Source of the DNA: an uncultured Gammaproteobacteria bacterium
GTDB lineage: Bacteria; Pseudomonadota; Gammaproteobacteria; HK1
Reading direction: 5' to 3'
Length of the DNA: 64,000 bases
Assembly: GCA_958295835.1 (NCBI GenBank)
Contig: OY282378.1
Coordinates: 3,993,694-4,057,693 of the forward strand
Shown here one piece after another: positions 30,510-38,949 of this stretch. The position numbers and the translations under genes were made by a program. The notes under the pieces are model-generated. The model had not been told where the DNA came from. It did no database searches and was given only the letters and a program-made list of their open reading frames with translations. The first letter of the stretch is position 1. Each line of letters starts with the position of its first letter.

Positions 30510-30532
30510 GTAAGGAAACAGTACTCCTTTAC
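30510..30532. promoter_or_regulatory. Putative antitoxin operator
   Basis: GTAAGGA and TCCTTTAC flank AACAGTAC in a locally AT-rich stretch just upstream of the AbrB-type antitoxin. Inverted arms are imperfect by one base. Autoregulation is typical of such modules; binding is inferred. Confidence 0.5.
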
Positions 30533-30617
30533 TTTCGCTGCCTCAAATCCTCCTGACGTGAACGGAGCCTCCGGTCCCGGTGAAGCCGATCACCATTCGG
30601 AGCGGAGCGTCGCGGGT

Positions 30618-30931
30618 CCGCTTCACACGCTTGTCATGCTGTCGTCATGCGATGAAAAGACGCAATACGCGTTGCTCGCCTCCATCGGCACGGATGGGAG
30701 GATCCTGTTCGCCGCCGCCTCCGGCGCCCTGGTGGACTGGCTGGACGGCGACTGGGGCACGTTCTTCGTGATCACGACGCTGATGGTGGTCCCGTCGCTG
30801 GTGTGCCTGTGGGCCATCCGTAAGAGGCTCGGGGATCTGCTGGCCGGAGCGCGGGTGCGGCTGTCCGGGAAGGAGGTGGAGGGCGGGTCCGGCGGAGCGA
30901 ACTGAAGCTGCTGGGGAGGGTGTCTCCGGGA
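30618..30931 (+). pseudogene. Duplicate 3' fragment of the AmpG-like gene with leader motif
   Basis: The leader motif (30621-30660) is joined to TQYALLASIGTDGRILFAAA...RLSGKEVEGGSGGAN, a copy of the last 80 codons of the permease at 27881-28126 with only a few differences, and similarity goes on some 25 bp past the stop. No start of the permease is present. The two copies bracket the IS remnants and the PIN/AbrB module. Confidence 0.9.
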
Positions 30932-31176
30932 TAGCGTGTTGATCCTGCGGGACGGTGCGACGGGGCGGCGTTCTCCCGCTACCTGGCGACGTACCGCCGG
31001 ATGAGGTCGAATCCGGTCACCGGCGTTTCGGCCCGCCGCCGGCGCGTCACCGGTCCGGGAGATCCCGATGACAGGCCGTCCGGCCTTTGCGGAACCGAAG
31101 CGTTTTCCGAGCCGAGGAAGCGTATCGCCTCCTTACGTGGCCGTTCCTCTTCGGCGAGGCGGGCTGGCGCATGCCG

Positions 31177-31938
31177 TCAGGGTATCGAGACGCCGGCGCT
31201 CGCGCCGTGGGGGAGCGGGGCAACGGGGTCCAGGGCGTAGAGGAATCCCCCGGCGACCGCGGCGGGCTCGGGGACTCCGTCCGGCGGCTCCGCGGGGAAG
31301 GCCCGCCGGCGCAGCGCGGTGCGCATTGGGCCCGGGTAGACGCAGACGACGCGCGGCGTGCCGGCAGCTTCGACCTCTTCGGCGAGAGTCCGGGCGAGCC
31401 CTTCGACCCCGAACTTCGACGCCGCGTACGCGCCCCAGTACGCCTGCGCGCGCCGGCCGAGAGCGTCGCCGACGAAGACCACCGCCGCGTCCGGCACGGA
31501 CTGGAGCAGGGGCAGGCAGGCGGTCGTGACGAGGAAGGGTGCGGTCAGGTTGACGTGGACGGTGCGCAGCCAGTCGGCCGGCTCCAGGTGCGCGAGCGGT
31601 GTGAGCCCGGGAAAGGCGACAGCGGCGTGCACGAGGCCGTGGAGGCACCCGTACGCCTGCGCGATGCGGTCGGCCAGCTCCGTGTAGTCCTCGGGACCCG
31701 CGCCGGAGAGGTCCATCGGACAGATGGTGGGCGGTGGGCCTCCAGCCTCGATGATCCGGTCATGGACCGCCTCCAGCTTGCGCACCGTACGCCCGAGGAG
31801 GATGGCCTCGGCGCCGCAGCGCGCGGCGCCGAGCGCGACCTCGCGGCCGAGCCCGTCGCCGGCGCCGGTGACGAGCACCGTGCGGCCCGCGAAGGCATCG
31901 GGGGCGGGAGAGTAGTCGCCGGGGATCGAAGTGGTCAT
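31177..31938 (-). CDS. YciK-like short-chain dehydrogenase/reductase
   Basis: 253 residues: cofactor motif VLVTGAGDGLGREVAL and active-site YWGAYAASKFG. In YciK-type proteins a serine cluster precedes this (TSSSVGR); here the corresponding segment reads VFVGDALGRR, so the catalytic serine seems to be missing and oxidoreductase activity is uncertain. Last gene of the mtaD-ubiG-mupP run, as in Pseudomonas. ATG at 31938; a longer in-frame start is not supported. Substrate unknown. Confidence 0.85.
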   Translation of the reverse strand: MTTSIPGDYSPAPDAFAGRTVLVTGAGDGLGREVALGAARCGAEAILLGRTVRKLEAVHDRIIEAGGPPPTICPMDLSGAGPEDYTELADRIAQAYGCLHGLVHAAVAFPGLTPLAHLEPADWLRTVHVNLTAPFLVTTACLPLLQSVPDAAVVFVGDALGRRAQAYWGAYAASKFGVEGLARTLAEEVEAAGTPRVVCVYPGPMRTALRRRAFPAEPPDGVPEPAAVAGGFLYALDPVAPLPHGASAGVSIP

Positions 31939-32169
31939 CGCGGGGCTCCGCTGGTTTGCGGGGTGCCGTGTGGGGTGTTTCGTGCCACGGACGGAGCGTT
32001 GATCCATCGTGCGGTTGCGGTTCGTGGGGTGTTCCGCATCGCCGTCGAGAGCGGTGCTGCCGGAACCGCCGTCGGGGAGCGGCCGGAGACCAGGGCGGTC
32101 ATCGCGTACCCCCTCCGGCTCGCAAGGCGCTCGGTGAGACGTTGTGCAGAGTCATTCGCGGCAGGGTGT

Positions 32170-32955
32170 TCACCCGGCGCGGCGTGCGGTCCGCCATGCG
32201 ATCCAGAGCTTGCGGATCGGTGTGACAGACGCTTGGAGCGGCGCCGCCGGGGCCGGTTTGCGGAGCGCGCCCGCCAGCGCCGCGAGCTGGATATGGGCGA
32301 GGGTTCGGTAGACGAGCCCCACCGGGTCAGCGCGAAGCGGCACGTCACGGACCGCACCGGCAAGCGCCTGGTGAGCGCGGGCGCGTTCCTCTGCGATACG
32401 TTGAGAGGGGGTGGTGGCGTTCGGGATGCGCATCAGGCCGGATCGCGCAATCGGGACGCCGGCCAGCATCGCGCATTCGAGGGCGGATCCGAGCGCTCCG
32501 ATGTCGTCATGTGGGCCGGATGTATCGGATGTGCCGGCCGCGACCGCCGCGGCGCAAAGCCGCGCCGTACCGCCCCCGACGTCTTCGCAGAAACGATCCC
32601 TGGCCGCCTCGGACTCGAATCCGCCCGCGGCCGATGCGCGACCGATCGCCGTGAGCATCGCGAGCACTTCCGGGTGGCGCCAGAACTGCGCCGCGCAGTG
32701 ACGGGTGATCGCCACTGCGACGGGATGGCGGGGACGTTCGTCTCGTGCCTCCATGATCTCGTTGCTCCACCAGTTGAGCTTGCGGGCGCGCACGTCAGGG
32801 TCGGCGACGGTGTCCACGATCCCGAACAGGGTATGTCTCAAGGCGTGGACCGCGACGAGCGCGGCGCGTTCGCGGGGGCCGATAAAGAGCGTCGCATAGT
32901 GGAGCGACGAGCCGGACGGCGCCGCTTCGTCGAGACAGTGGCGATCGGGGTCCAC
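32170..32955 (-). CDS. Squalene/phytoene synthase-like protein
   Basis: 261 residues from a GTG. SSLHYATLFIGPRERAALVA and IVDTVADPDVRARKLNWWSN resemble the first conserved block of the trans-isoprenyl head-to-head synthase fold, including a D-rich stretch. The second DxxxD block is not visible, so catalysis as a true squalene synthase is doubtful. Position between SDR and mupP, next to ubiG, hints at a role near quinone or isoprenoid metabolism; that is inference. Confidence 0.7.
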   Translation of the reverse strand: MDPDRHCLDEAAPSGSSLHYATLFIGPRERAALVAVHALRHTLFGIVDTVADPDVRARKLNWWSNEIMEARDERPRHPVAVAITRHCAAQFWRHPEVLAMLTAIGRASAAGGFESEAARDRFCEDVGGGTARLCAAAVAAGTSDTSGPHDDIGALGSALECAMLAGVPIARSGLMRIPNATTPSQRIAEERARAHQALAGAVRDVPLRADPVGLVYRTLAHIQLAALAGALRKPAPAAPLQASVTPIRKLWIAWRTARRAG

Positions 32956-33016
32956 GAGCGCTCACCGCCCGGCGAGCGCGGCGGGGGTTCCATCCGTGGT
33001 CCCGCTCGTCACGAGA

Positions 33017-33721
33017 TCATCCTCCCCGCCCGGCGAGCGCCGATCGGACCCAGCCGAGCAGATCGCCCGGCGTGCCGGCAACTGCGTCAGCCCCCCAGCT
33101 TACCGGCGGATCCTCGGGGTCGAAGTAGCCCCATCCCGCGCTCAGGGTGATCATCCCGGCTGACCGGCCCGATTCGACGTCGGAGCGGGAATCCCCCACG
33201 TAGGCGGCGGCGCCCGGCGCGATGGACAGGCGCTCACAGGCGAGCAGCAACGGGGCGGGGTGGGGCTTGGGATACGCCGCGCTGTCGCCGCTCACCACGC
33301 ACGCCGCCCGCCTGTGCAGGCCGAGGGCTTCGAGCAGCGGCTCGGTCAGCCAGGCGTGCTTGTTGGTGACGACGCCCCAGCGCGCGCCGCGCCGTTCGAT
33401 GGTGTCCAGGATCGCGTCCATCCCGGGAAAGAGCCGGGTGCGGACCGCGACGCCCTCGCGATAGCGTTCGAGGAACCGGCGCCGCGCGTGGTCGAGCCGT
33501 GCACGGTCGGATTCATGGGCGAACACGCTCGCGAGCATCGCCCGGGTGCCGCGCGACACCAGGGGCCGCAGCCGCGCCTCGTCCACCGCACCGGCGCCGG
33601 TCTCGCGGGCCACCGAATCGAGGGCGCCGGCCAGATCGGGGAGGGTGTCGGCCAGCGTGCCGTCGAGGTCGAAGAGCACCGCTCCGAGCCGCCGCGCCGG
33701 CAGCGCCGTGTCAACCTGCAT
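33017..33721 (-). CDS. mupP: MupP/Gph-like HAD phosphatase
   Basis: 234 residues with HAD motif I AVLFDLDGTLADT, motif II VVTNK, and motif III/IV PKPHPAPLLLA and YVGDSRSDVESG. In Pseudomonas the gene at this place, next to ubiG, encodes MupP, the N-acetylmuramic acid 6-phosphate phosphatase of cell-wall recycling; phosphoglycolate phosphatase is the alternative name for such proteins. An AmpG-like muropeptide importer also exists in the window. Call rests on gene order. Confidence 0.8.
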   Translation of the reverse strand: MQVDTALPARRLGAVLFDLDGTLADTLPDLAGALDSVARETGAGAVDEARLRPLVSRGTRAMLASVFAHESDRARLDHARRRFLERYREGVAVRTRLFPGMDAILDTIERRGARWGVVTNKHAWLTEPLLEALGLHRRAACVVSGDSAAYPKPHPAPLLLACERLSIAPGAAAYVGDSRSDVESGRSAGMITLSAGWGYFDPEDPPVSWGADAVAGTPGDLLGWVRSALAGRGG

Positions 33722-33884
33722 CTTTTCGGATCACGGCTCTATCCCCGGACCTGACGCCCCGGTGACGTGGAATGCAGCCAAGGCGCCGATGCACTCGCAA
33801 GCGTGCTCGCACGCTCCGATCGGCATTCGCCTCAGCGTGGTCGCTGTCTTGTCCTTGCACCGCAGTCCGGTGAAACACGAGGGC

Positions 33885-34631
33885 TCATCCGCCCGGTGGG
33901 GCCTCGAACGCCGCGAGATAGTTGACCGCGGGATCCCGGCGCAGCCGGAAGCGGTCCGTGAGGGCGGACCAGGCGACACCGGTGACGTCGGCGAGCCGCA
34001 GGCCCGCGGCGCGGCCCCACGCCGCGAGCTCCGAGGGCCGCACGAAGCGGGCGTAGTCGTGGGTGCCCCGCGGGAGCATGCCGAGGACGTACTCGGCCGC
34101 GACGATCGCGAGCGCGTAGGACCTGGGGTTCCGGTTGATGGTCGAGAAGACCACCGTGCCCCCCGGGCGGACGAGCCGCGCGCACGCGGCGACGAGGCCG
34201 GCGGCGTCCGGCACGTGCTCGATCAGCTCCATGCAGGTGACGAGGTCGAAGCGCCCCGAATGTGATTCGGCGAGCGCCTCGGCGGTCATCGCACGATAGT
34301 CGACGTGAAGGCCCGACTCCTCCAGGTGCGCGCGGGCGGCCGCGAGGGTGTCCGCGGACGCATCGATGCCAAGGACCGCCGCGCCCCGGGCCGCGAGCGA
34401 TTCACAGAGCAGGCCCCCGCCGCAGCCGATGTCGGCAACGCGCGCGCCCGCGAGATCGACGCGGCTCGCCACGTAGTCGGTGCGGATCGGGTTGAGCCGA
34501 TGCAGCGGGCGGAACTCCCCGTCCGGATCCCACCAGCGCGAGGCGAGGGCGGAGAACTTCGCGACCTCGTCCTCGTCGATGTTGGCGCCTGCCGTACCCG
34601 CCGCGCCCGCCGATGGAGGGTCGAGGCTCAC
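33885..34631 (-). CDS. ubiG: UbiG, ubiquinone O-methyltransferase
   Basis: 248 residues. N-terminus DEDEVAKFSALASRWWDPDG and FRPLHRLNPIR are UbiG hallmarks; SAM motif I is VADIGCGGGLLCESLA; later TCMELIEHVPD and FSTINRNPRSYALAI. It performs both O-methylations of ubiquinone synthesis. The GTG at 34629-34631 overlaps a remnant of the mtaD 3' end (QRIGGEPR then TGA in another frame), so the native mtaD-ubiG junction is kept although the real mtaD now lies 2.8 kb away. Confidence 0.95.
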   Translation of the reverse strand: MSLDPPSAGAAGTAGANIDEDEVAKFSALASRWWDPDGEFRPLHRLNPIRTDYVASRVDLAGARVADIGCGGGLLCESLAARGAAVLGIDASADTLAAARAHLEESGLHVDYRAMTAEALAESHSGRFDLVTCMELIEHVPDAAGLVAACARLVRPGGTVVFSTINRNPRSYALAIVAAEYVLGMLPRGTHDYARFVRPSELAAWGRAAGLRLADVTGVAWSALTDRFRLRRDPAVNYLAAFEAPPGG

Positions 34632-35118
34632 CGCGGCTCCCCGCCGATCCGCTGCCGCCGGCACTTCGCTCGCCCGGACGTCCGGCCCGGATGGACGGGG
34701 AGGCGCCTTGCACGGGTGGGCCGCCCCCGTCCGGAAACTCGTGTGCGGCTCACAATGGCTTGGCACGAAATGGAACACTGCCCCCACCGTGGAAGCCGGC
34801 TGTGCCTCATCGCTCGCATCGAGCCCCCTGAAGTCATCGGCGCCATCCTTTTCTGCCTCGGGCGACGGTCCTCGATGGTTTTCAAAGAAGACGTACCAGG
34901 ATGCTGCATGGAACCAGCAATTCCCGCCAAGCCCGAAAACGTCCATCGAATCGCCACGACCAGACGTTCAGGCGGCAGAAAAGACCGCGAAATCCCGATG
35001 ACACGACCCTGTTCGAGACGTTAGCGGGAATTGCTGGCATGAAACCCAGGCTCTTGACTGTCCACTGAAACAGAGTAGCTTCAAAGCATTGGAACCACAA
35101 AATGCCCTCGGAGGCCCA
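34632..35118. other. Intergenic, inserted DNA upstream of the MpaB-like gene
   Basis: 487 bp. The first 45 bp are a diverged copy of the mtaD 3' end. The remainder is cassette DNA without a recognised gene and includes an inverted-repeat pair at 34914-35038. TTGACT at 35054-35059, with TAGCTT 16 bp downstream, is a weak promoter candidate for the MpaB-like gene. Confidence 0.5.
34914..35038. repeat. Inverted-repeat pair, MITE-like
   Basis: CCAGCAATTCCCGC at 34914-34927 and its exact reverse complement at 35025-35038 enclose about 97 bp of non-coding sequence. The repeats extend to 17 bp with one mismatch. Size and layout resemble a miniature inverted-repeat element or a long hairpin leader of the following gene. 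Only one copy is in the window. Confidence 0.55.
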
Positions 35119-36288
35119 ATGAAAATCCCCTCGGCATATCGGAGCGGATACGAAAAGGCGCGGGCGCTGAATCCCGAGCTTGCCGCGAAATACGTCGAGC
35201 ATACGACCGTCGGCGATCCGGAAGCCGATGACGTCGTCGACGCGCTGGCCTCCTTCGATCAGCGGGAGGCGCATCGGTTCATCCAGGCCGGCATGGAACA
35301 GGATTCAAAGGCCCTGGCGGACACGCCATTGGCGCTTCGAGAATTCTTCGAGAGGATCGAGACGCCGCCCCCGTGGTTCGATCCGGACTCGGTCCATGCC
35401 GGCTGCCGTGCCTTCCACGAGTATTCGGACCTGTTCATCCCCGCGTTCTTCGTCGTCACCTTGCAGAACGCCGCCACGTTGATCAGCAAGGCGTTTTACA
35501 TGACGGGCCGGGTGAAGACCACGCACGGCCTCCGCCGCATTCGGCAGAACACCCGGCACTTCATCGAGATCATGCTTCCGGGTGCCCTCGAACGGCACGG
35601 CGAAGGCTGGAAGCTGTCCGTGCGCATCCGGCTGGTGCATGCGCAGGTTCGGCGGCTTCTTCGCGCCACGGGCAATTGGGACGAGGCGGAGTTCGGCGTG
35701 CCGCTCAGCGCCGCGCACATGGCGCTCTCTTCGGCCAACTTCTCCGCAACGATGCTGTGGCAGGCAGAGCGGCTCGGAGCGCGTCCGGGCGCCGAGTCCC
35801 GTGCCAGCTTCATGCAGATATGGCGCTACGCCTCATGGTTGATCGGCTCGCCGGAGCCGCTTCTGTTCGAAGGAGACGAATCGAGAACCGCCGAGCTGCA
35901 CCGGATCGCCACCGCCTGCGAGCCGCCTCCCGGCGACGAATCGGCCGTCATCGCCAACGCGCTGGTCAACGCCGTGCCTCAGGTGGCCGGCGTCGTCGAT
36001 CCGGTCGAGCAGCGGAAAATGGCGCTTCACGTATTCCGGGTCTCCCGTGCCCTGCTGGGCAACGAAGTGGCCGATCGACTGCGGTTTCCCCGGCAGCGGA
36101 CGGCAGGGCTGCTGGCATGGCTGCGGTGGAAGCGCGGCATCCTGGGGGTTGCCCACCGGCTGGCCCCGCGCATGGCCGGACATTGGCGCGGGAACAATTT
36201 CGCCTTCCTGCTCGACGCTTCCATGATTCCCGATCTCAGCTACCGGTTGCCGGATCGGCTGGAAGCGGAGAAGACCAGTCCGTGGTAG
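35119..36288 (+). CDS. MpaB/rubber-oxygenase-like (DUF2236) protein
   Basis: 389 residues. The core VRIRLVHAQVRRLL and HMALSSANFSA, with LFIPAFFVVTLQNAATLISK before it, match the DUF2236 / Lcp-MpaB family, which binds heme b through conserved residues in this region and cleaves isoprenoid C=C bonds in known members. The ATG at 35119 has GGAGG upstream. It overlaps the sulfotransferase gene by 7 bp, so the two form an operon, inserted against the direction of the mtaD-ubiG operon. The substrate is unknown. Confidence 0.75.
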   Translation: MKIPSAYRSGYEKARALNPELAAKYVEHTTVGDPEADDVVDALASFDQREAHRFIQAGMEQDSKALADTPLALREFFERIETPPPWFDPDSVHAGCRAFHEYSDLFIPAFFVVTLQNAATLISKAFYMTGRVKTTHGLRRIRQNTRHFIEIMLPGALERHGEGWKLSVRIRLVHAQVRRLLRATGNWDEAEFGVPLSAAHMALSSANFSATMLWQAERLGARPGAESRASFMQIWRYASWLIGSPEPLLFEGDESRTAELHRIATACEPPPGDESAVIANALVNAVPQVAGVVDPVEQRKMALHVFRVSRALLGNEVADRLRFPRQRTAGLLAWLRWKRGILGVAHRLAPRMAGHWRGNNFAFLLDASMIPDLSYRLPDRLEAEKTSPW

Positions 36289-37325
36289 GGCTTTCCGTCG
36301 CGGGTCCCCCCGTCTTCATTCTCAGCACCGGACGTTGCGGCTCGACCATGGTGTCGAACATCCTGAACCGGCATCCGCGCGTTCTCAGCCTCTCCGAGTT
36401 CATCAGCTACATCGGGATCCGATCGTTCAGCCGTCGCCGGCCGACCGGGAACTGGATGTGGAACCGCTATAGCCGGCAACAGCATCGAACCCGCCTCATG
36501 TTGCGCGGACGGTACGAGGAACTGCTCTATCCTCTCGACGATCCGCTCGCCCGCTTCTCGCAGCACGACGTGCCTCCGATCCTGTGCGCCACGCTCCCGC
36601 ACCTCACCGAACGGTACGAGGAGCTGTTCGATGAGATCGAGCCGGTCGTCCGGGATCAACCCCGGCAACCGCCTGCCGGCCACTTCCGGCATCTCTTCGA
36701 ATGGCTGTGCCAACGCTTCGCCTGCACCGTCTGGGCCGAGCGTTCGGGTGGCTCCTTGTTGTTCGCGTCCCGACTGCTGCACGAGTTTCCCGATGCGCGG
36801 GTGATCCACGTGTTCCGCGACGGGCGGGAAACGGCCATCTCGATGAGCCGCCATTACCTCTTTCGCTTGATCGCGGCGACCATGCTGGCGCTTCGGTCGT
36901 TCGGCTTCGACGCCATGACCTCCCTGGCGCGAGGGAAGCACTGGGAACGACTCAGCTTCCGGCTGGAGCCGTTGACGAGGGTGTTGTGCACCCCGGAACG
37001 GTTGCCTTGGGACAGACTGACCCTCCCGCATTTCGGGACGCTCTGGAGCGCCATGATCGAGAGGGGAGACCGCATGCTCGGCCACCTCCCGACCGGGCGG
37101 CTGTTGAACGTCAGGTTCGAGGACGTGCAGGCGGCGCCGAACGCTCAAATCCGGCGTCTCATCCGCTTCATCGGGTCGGATCTGGAAGACGAGGCATGGC
37201 TGCGCGAGGTGTCCGCGATTCCGCGGCCCACGCCGTCGAAGTTCGAGAAGCTCGGAGCCGTTGATCGGGCCGCACTCGCCGAAGCGTGCAGGCCGGGGCT
37301 CGAACGTCTCGGCTATCCGCTCTGA
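36282..37325 (+). CDS. PAPS-dependent sulfotransferase
   Basis: 347 residues. The 5'-phosphosulfate loop is PPVFILSTGRCGSTMVSNIL and the 3'-phosphate region includes VIHVFRDGRETAISMSRHY. Start GTG at 36282 inside the end of the preceding gene. Proteins of this type transfer sulfate from PAPS to small molecules, lipids or sugars. Coupled to an MpaB-like oxygenase, so the pair may oxidise and then sulfate one compound; inference. Cytoplasmic, no signal peptide. Confidence 0.85.
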   Translation: MVGLSVAGPPVFILSTGRCGSTMVSNILNRHPRVLSLSEFISYIGIRSFSRRRPTGNWMWNRYSRQQHRTRLMLRGRYEELLYPLDDPLARFSQHDVPPILCATLPHLTERYEELFDEIEPVVRDQPRQPPAGHFRHLFEWLCQRFACTVWAERSGGSLLFASRLLHEFPDARVIHVFRDGRETAISMSRHYLFRLIAATMLALRSFGFDAMTSLARGKHWERLSFRLEPLTRVLCTPERLPWDRLTLPHFGTLWSAMIERGDRMLGHLPTGRLLNVRFEDVQAAPNAQIRRLIRFIGSDLEDEAWLREVSAIPRPTPSKFEKLGAVDRAALAEACRPGLERLGYPL

Positions 37326-37384
37326 AAGCGCCGGCGCAATGCCTCGACGCGGCCCGGGCCGTGCCGAAGTCGTAGCAGCCGAGT

Positions 37385-37432
37385 CCCGACGCGGTGGCAA
37401 GCCCGCTCCGATGGGTGAGGGTCGAGATTCAT
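37385..37432 (-). pseudogene. ubiG start relic after mtaD
   Basis: Begins ATGAATCTCGACCCTC, overlapping the mtaD stop as a native junction would, and parallels the functional ubiG start (GTGAGCCTCGACCCTC). Resemblance is lost after about 12 codons. It complements the mtaD end remnant at 34631-34675. Confidence 0.75.
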
Positions 37433-38751
37433 CGCGGCTCCCCGCCGATCCGCTGCCGCCAATGCGCCGCCCGCTCCAGCATCTGGCCTTCATCGACGGT
37501 GAGAAGTTCTCCCTCCGCGAGCACCGCGCGGCCGGCGATCCAGACGTGGCTGACCTGCCGCCGCGACGCCGAGAACGCCACTTGCGAGGCCGCGTCGTAC
37601 ACGGGTTGAGATTCGATCGCGGAGAGGTCGATCGCGATCATGTCGGCCGCCTTTCCCGGCGCGAGGCTGCCGATGGCATCGTCCTTGCCGAGCGCGCGGG
37701 CGCCCGCGATCGTCGCCATCGCGATCGCCCGGTGGGCGGGCACCGCGGTCGCGTCCTGTGCGACCGCCTTGGCGACGAGGCTGGCGGTGCGCATCTCCTG
37801 GATCATGTCGAGGTCGTTGTTGCTGGCGGCGCCGTCGGTGCCCAGCGCGACGTTGACCCCCGCCGCGAGCAGCTTCGCGACCGGGCAGAAGCCGCTCGCG
37901 AGCTTGAGGTTGGACTCGGGGCAGTGCACCACGTGCGCGCCGCACTCCGCGAGCCGGCCGATCTCGCCGTCCTCCAGCGCCGTCATGTGTACCGCCATGA
38001 GCCGCGGCGATACGATCCCCAGCCGGTCCAGGCGGGCGAACGGGCGCGCGTCCCCCCGCGCGAGCGCATCCTCCACCTCCCCGGCCGTCTCGTGCAGGTG
38101 GATGTGGATCGGCACGTCCAGCTCGTCGGCCAGGGTCCGGATGCGTTCGAGCGGCCCGTCCGACACCGTGTACGGCGCGTGCGGGGCGAACGCGGTATCG
38201 ACCAGGGGGTGGGAGCGGAACTCGTCGTGGATCTCCGTCGCGCGGGACAGGTATTCGCCCGCGTCCTTCGCCCACACCGAGGGAAAGTCGAGCACGATCA
38301 TGCCGAGCACGCAGCGCATCCCGGCTGCCGCCGCCACGTGCCCCGCCTCGCCCGGATAGAAGTACATGTCGTTGAAGCAGGTCGTGCCGCCGCGCAGCAT
38401 CTCGGCGACCGCGAGCGCCGTCCCGTCACGCACGAACTCTTCGCTGACCCAGCGCCGCTCGGCCGGCCAGACGTGCTCCTCCAGCCAACGCATGAGCGGC
38501 AGATCGTCGGCGAAGCCCCGCAGCAGGGTCATCCCCGCATGGGTGTGGGCGTTGACGAGCCCCGGCAGGAGCACGTGTTCGCCGAGCTCGACGGTCCGGT
38601 TCGCGGAGTAGATTGAGCGCGCCTGCGCGTGGGGCAGGATCGCGCCGATGCGGCCGTCGTCGATGACCACGGTGTGATGCTCCAGCACGACGCCTTCCGG
38701 CTCGACCGGGAGCACCCAGCGGGCTTCGATGAGGGTATCGACCGATTGCAT
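37429..38751 (-). CDS. mtaD: 5'-methylthioadenosine / S-adenosylhomocysteine deaminase
   Basis: 440 residues of the amidohydrolase superfamily: metal-binding NAHTHAGMTLLRG, later VHMTALED, and HCPESNLKLASG with GTDGAASNNDLDM. It deaminates MTA and related adenosine compounds in methionine salvage. First gene of the operon mtaD-ubiG-mupP-...; the downstream partner has been displaced by inserted genes on the other strand, so ubiG probably needs a new promoter. Confidence 0.93.
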   Translation of the reverse strand: MQSVDTLIEARWVLPVEPEGVVLEHHTVVIDDGRIGAILPHAQARSIYSANRTVELGEHVLLPGLVNAHTHAGMTLLRGFADDLPLMRWLEEHVWPAERRWVSEEFVRDGTALAVAEMLRGGTTCFNDMYFYPGEAGHVAAAAGMRCVLGMIVLDFPSVWAKDAGEYLSRATEIHDEFRSHPLVDTAFAPHAPYTVSDGPLERIRTLADELDVPIHIHLHETAGEVEDALARGDARPFARLDRLGIVSPRLMAVHMTALEDGEIGRLAECGAHVVHCPESNLKLASGFCPVAKLLAAGVNVALGTDGAASNNDLDMIQEMRTASLVAKAVAQDATAVPAHRAIAMATIAGARALGKDDAIGSLAPGKAADMIAIDLSAIESQPVYDAASQVAFSASRRQVSHVWIAGRAVLAEGELLTVDEGQMLERAAHWRQRIGGEPR

Positions 38752-38949
38752 GGTGGTGGCAGCGATTGAATGGTGGTGGCGGGTTGCGATGTGGTGGGTT
38801 CGGAAGGGCAGGCGCCGGCGCGGTGACGCGCGCGGTGGTTCACGATGGCGGATCGGGACGTACCTTCGCTTCCAGCCGGGAAGACGGTCCCGGTCCTTGA
38901 TGCATGAACGGTAGTGCCGTCATCATCGACACGCGAAATCCTTTTGCAG

